From positions 1-47,434 of the forward strand of contig LNKV01000081.1 of assembly GCA_001465935.1 (NCBI GenBank): a stretch of 47,434 nucleotides of DNA. Direction: 5' to 3'. Positions 43,816 to 47,434 of the stretch are shown here, piece after piece. The position numbers were made by a program, and so were the translations under genes. The first letter of the stretch is position 1. The number at the start of each line of letters is the position of its first letter. The notes beneath the pieces were generated by a model that was not told the DNA's origin, ran no database searches, and saw nothing but the letters and a program-made list of their open reading frames with translations. Source of the stretch: Clarireedia homoeocarpa (lineage: Eukaryota; Ascomycota; Leotiomycetes; Helotiales; Rutstroemiaceae).

Positions 43816-46278
43816 ATGATAGATCTCAACATTCTAGATGATATGTTCGATGGACATGCTATGTCGAACCGTGGCCAGATGCCTAGTTTACGATTACAGC
43901 GATGGTATAAGAATACCAATCATGGGATCCGCAAGCTGCTGGCTGGCTCCATTCATGAACTGCGTGACTATCGCATAGTTGTTGCTCTGTGCACAATACA
44001 CTTCTTGATCTGGCTGCAGACGCATGCAACCACGTCAGGCCACATCGGTCATCATGGTCTCAATTATCAAGCCTTGAATCATGTGCGTGTCCTTGAGTTG
44101 CAGATGGCCATCCCAAATGACCGAGGAGTTCTGGCTCAAGAGGGCATAATGGTAGAAACTCTGGGTCGCAATGGGTTAGTTTACTGTTCTTTTCATTTTG
44201 CACATGCAGAAAAATGATGAACATGACTAATGACGGCACCATAGATCTCACGAAGCAGCTCCCATATTGGAGACAAGCCTGAAAAAATATGTCTTTATGG
44301 AACAGGCTAGAGACATTGCCTCAAGCGCATGTCTGAAGGAGGAGAAACAGGTGCAAGCAAACATGCAGATTTTGGTGAAGGTAACCCACGAAGATGCGTC
44401 TGCTTATTTCTCCCTGCGGGAGAGCGGCCTTGAACAAAGCACACAGGTAAGTAAACTTGGATCAACTTCCTTGCAGTATTCACGCTTTCATTTCTGTAGT
44501 GATGATGAGATAACGACGACTAACTTTCTTTGCTGTAATCTCAGGGTGGTTTTCTATTTGATTGTCCTGGCACCCAGCCCAGGAACCTCCAGCGAAAACA
44601 GCAGCAGAAGTCTCATGGAGATATAAAATTCATCAGTGAGCATGGAAAAAATCAGGGTGACCTAGTCACGTGGACCGCTAAACCGTCTTCATCTCAAAGC
44701 GGGTCCTGGGTAGCGTTGTACAATGTAGCATTGGCTCTCTTGAGTGCGGTGATTGTACGTTGGTGCTCAACTTCCTGGCCTCTAGCACCAAAACCAGAAG
44801 TTTCGCAGCCCAGTCAAGTTCAATATCTGAAGTCCAGAAGCATGCCAATCAAGGCTAGGATCAATGAGGAAAGACTGCAGCGGAACGAATCGCCCCAAAA
44901 AAATACACCACCGCCCGCGCAGGTCGCTGAAATCTCCAACAAATCTGACGACGAGATTGTCCATTTAGGTGTGGAGAATCAAATCCGTCTCTACAGTCTC
45001 GAAGCTCAGCTAGGTAATGCTACACGGGCCGTGGAGATAAGGCGCCGTATCGTGTCGGGCAAACTCCACAAGAATTCCAGCAACTTCGTAGTATCAGGAT
45101 TGCCATTCAAAGGTTACGACTATCAGAAAGTGATGGGAGCATGCTGCGAGAATGTGATCGGGTACCTGCCGGTGCCGGTGGGGGTTGCTGGGCCTCTGGA
45201 TCTTGATGGTAGACCAGTGTTCCTCCCTATGGCAACTACCGAAGGAGCACTGGTTGCTAGCACGAATCGTGGATGCACTGCTATCAACATGAGTGGAGGC
45301 ATCACTTCTATTCTCCTAGACGACGGTATGACACGAGGACCTTGTGTACGATTTCCCAATCTTGAGAGAGCTGCTGCGGCTAAGATCTGGCTTGACTCAG
45401 AAATCGGTCTGCAAGCAGTCGAGAAAGCTTTCAACTCAACTAGTCGCTTTGGGAGACTTCAAAGTATCAAGTGTGCCATTGCCGGGTCTGACTTGTATAT
45501 CCGCTTCAAGGCTAGAACAGGCGACGCTATGGGGATGAACATGATCTCTAAAGGAGTAGAGCGTGCTCTTACTGCCATAATTGACGCTGGCTTCCATGAC
45601 ATGAGTATAGTTTCGATTTCTGGGAATTACTGCACGGACAAGAAAGCCGCAGCTGTCAATTGGATTGACGGGCGAGGGAAGAGTGTTGTAGCACAGGCGA
45701 CGATCTCTGCCCAAGTACTAAAAAAGGTTCTGAAAACCGACGTCGATAGCATGGTTGATCTTAACACGAGCAAGAATCTCATCGGCAGCTGCATGGCTGG
45801 ATCGATTGGTGGTTTCAATGCTCACGCCGCCAATATTGTGTCGTCTATCTTTCTTGCCACCGGGCAGGATATTGCACAGGTTGTAGGGAGCAGCAGTTGT
45901 TTGACGACAATGCGAAAGTAAGTCCCACTCATTCCACTCCACCCCCGATCAACCGAAGTTAGAGTTAAGATGTCATGTGGCTGGCACTTTGCTAATTGCA
46001 TCTTACGCCTCCTTAGTGTTAATGGTGATTTGCAAATCTCTGTATCTATGCCGTCCATCGAAGTAGGCACAGTGGGTGGTGGTACCGTTCTCGAAGCGCA
46101 GAGCACTATGCTAGACCTGCTTGGTGTGCGTGGTGCAAACCAGAAAAATCCTGGTGGCAATGCCCAAGAACTGGCCCGCATGGTGGCTGCAGGTGTGCTG
46201 GCGGGCGAGTTGAGTCTCTGCTCCGCGCTTGCAGCAGGGTCATTAGTGAAAAGTCATATGGCGCTGAATAGAAAATAG
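43816..46278 (+). CDS. HMG-CoA reductase, class I, short N-terminus
   Basis: The enzyme makes mevalonate from HMG-CoA with NADPH, the committed step to isoprenoids. Exons 43816-44174, 44245-44446, 44545-45917 and 46017-46278 give 731 residues; fungal HMGRs are usually about 1,050 or more. The catalytic domain (from about 330) is complete: ENVIGYLPVPVGVAGP (389-404), E420 in TTEGALVAS, RTGDAMGMNM, K553 in CTDKKAAAVNW, D629 in GQDIAQVVGSS, SMPSIEVGTVGGGT and H725 in VKSHM. These correspond to the four catalytic residues, with family-like spacing. The N-terminus shows only one or two hydrophobic segments (DYRIVVALCTIHFLIWL; YNVALALLSAVIV) and no sterol-sensing domain I can recognise. It is therefore probably not sterol-regulated in the usual way. 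An E-box (ATCACGTGA, 43121) lies about 690 bp upstream. It is likely a pathway-dedicated paralogue. Confidence 0.93.
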
Positions 46279-46799
46279 ATGGATTGAGGTAAAGCATTTT
46301 GAGGGTTAGTTACGTAGCTTTGCTTGATGAGTACGCCAATGGTTATCGTATATCTTAGCGTTTTGATTTTTAGAATAGCCCTCAATAGAGCAACAAGTTT
46401 ATATGATAGACTTTGAAAGAATTACTTTTTCTTCGAGAATAGGTAAAAAATCAAGAGAAAGATCGGAGTATCATATAATCCTCCTAGCTTGAAGTTTTGA
46501 TGCGGCAAAACGAAGTATGCATGGTCGTGTAGCCTCTGATAACCTGATCAATGCCAATCTGTATACACAGTGTTTCATATTTTCTTATCCAAACTCAGGG
46601 TTTGGTGCAAGTAGTTAGATTTCTGCCTTAGTATCCCAATCTATTTTCGGTGGGCCTCATTAAACTTGGTAAGAAATACTTAGCAGTTATCAGTTCTAAC
46701 TTTTGATTTATAATACAGAGCTTTACTATTGAGGGTATAGCAGGTTGATACGTAGAATAGTGCTTGTAGACTTGGTAGAGACTTAAAATTAAAAGTAAG
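46279..46799. other. 3' flank of HMGR, nothing recognised
   Basis: Mixed-composition sequence without repeats or reading frames that I can support. AT content rises steadily towards the terminal block. Confidence 0.4.
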
Positions 46800-47434
46800 A
46801 ATAGTAACTTAAGATTATTTATATTTAATTTAACTATTTTACTTTATTTTAGAATAATTAAAAACTTTTTATTTATAACTTTTTAAATATCAATATAATA
46901 TTAAAATATAATTTATATATAAATTAATTTTAATATAATCTTTATAATAGAACTACTAATAAAAAATATTAAATAACTTTAAAATTTATAATTAAAAAGT
47001 TAAAAAGATTTTAAAAAATTGAAAATTTATATATAAAAAAATTATATAAATTAAATATTTAAATTATATATATAAAAAAATATTTTTAAAATCTATTTTA
47101 TTAATAAAAAGTTAATATTTAAATAATAAAATAATATTATAATTAATAGTTTATTATTTTTAATAATTTAATTTATATATATAATTTTTATATTATAATT
47201 CTAATTAAATAATAATTTAAAAACTTTAAATTTAAAGAATAATTATTTATAATTAATAAATATAAACTTATTATTAGTATAATTAGCAAAGTTATATCTT
47301 AAAAGTGATATTATATAAAGAAGTACAAGAGTTATATATAATACCCGGAATTATATATAAAGTATAAGTTTAGTATTAATTATATAAATTATCTTAATTC
47401 TCTAATTATAAGATTATATTATAATCTTTATACT
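46800..47434. repeat. RIP-degraded AT-rich block
   Basis: This is near-pure A/T sequence that continues beyond the window. The portion at about 46935-47050 (AAAAAGTTAAAAAGATTTTA and flanks) matches the repeats at 2755-2875 and 13800-13915, indicating the same mutated transposon family. Confidence 0.85.

Noticed and set aside
46246..46266. Possible loss of the catalytic His in HMG-CoA reductase (AAGS where AAGH is usual)
   Set aside because: The catalytic His is the one in the later VKSHM segment, which is present (H725). The changed position is the neighbouring, non-catalytic His.
1..47434. Polyketide synthase, NRPS, terpene synthase or tRNA/rRNA genes
   Set aside because: I looked for their hallmark motifs in the supplied frames and raw sequence and found none, so no core synthase is claimed.

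Overview
The window is a piece of a filamentous ascomycete (Pezizomycotina) nuclear genome. The evidence is many short GT-AG introns (50-125 bp, some with CTAAC-type branch sites), a Zn2Cys6 regulator, UstYa/DUF3328 proteins, fungal-type P450, Baeyer-Villiger and MFS genes, and AT-rich blocks almost free of CpA/TpG, as left by repeat-induced point mutation (RIP). AT blocks lie at both ends (1-3.06 kb, 46.8-47.4 kb) and at 13.2-14.4 kb, so the genes sit on GC-equilibrated islands of a compartmentalised, accessory-looking region. All exon structures were read by eye; each full-length model below closes in frame.

Island 1 (3.1-13.2 kb) is an oxidative tailoring group of two divergent pairs: Baeyer-Villiger monooxygenase / cytochrome P450, and aldehyde dehydrogenase / zinc alcohol dehydrogenase. 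An alpha/beta hydrolase pseudogene that has lost its catalytic core follows. No PKS, NRPS or terpene synthase is in the window, so a core enzyme, if any, must lie outside it or have been lost.

Island 2 (14.5-27 kb) starts with a frame-broken ankyrin gene. Then come two complete UstYa-type (DUF3328) proteins, a DUF3431 membrane protein, a protein O-mannosyltransferase lacking its MIR domains, a secreted/membrane arylsulfotransferase-like (PF14269-type) protein, and a 69-residue secreted Cys-rich peptide with dibasic KR and RR sites. UstYa proteins are the oxidative cyclases of fungal RiPPs such as the ustiloxins, so this is the best candidate in the window for an undescribed secretory peptide-modification system. 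That linkage is inferred from neighbourhood only.

Island 3 (28.8-46.3 kb) holds a 14-TM-type MFS transporter, a Zn2Cys6 transcription factor and an HMG-CoA reductase. The reductase keeps the whole catalytic domain but has a short N-terminus without a recognisable sterol-sensing domain, suggesting a dedicated isoprenoid-supply or inhibitor-insensitive copy. The gene-poor stretches between are filled with mobile-element debris: a MITE family with G-run/AATAAAGGTTAT termini (seven or more copies), three other TIR elements, two probable solo LTRs and a decayed pogo-type transposase.
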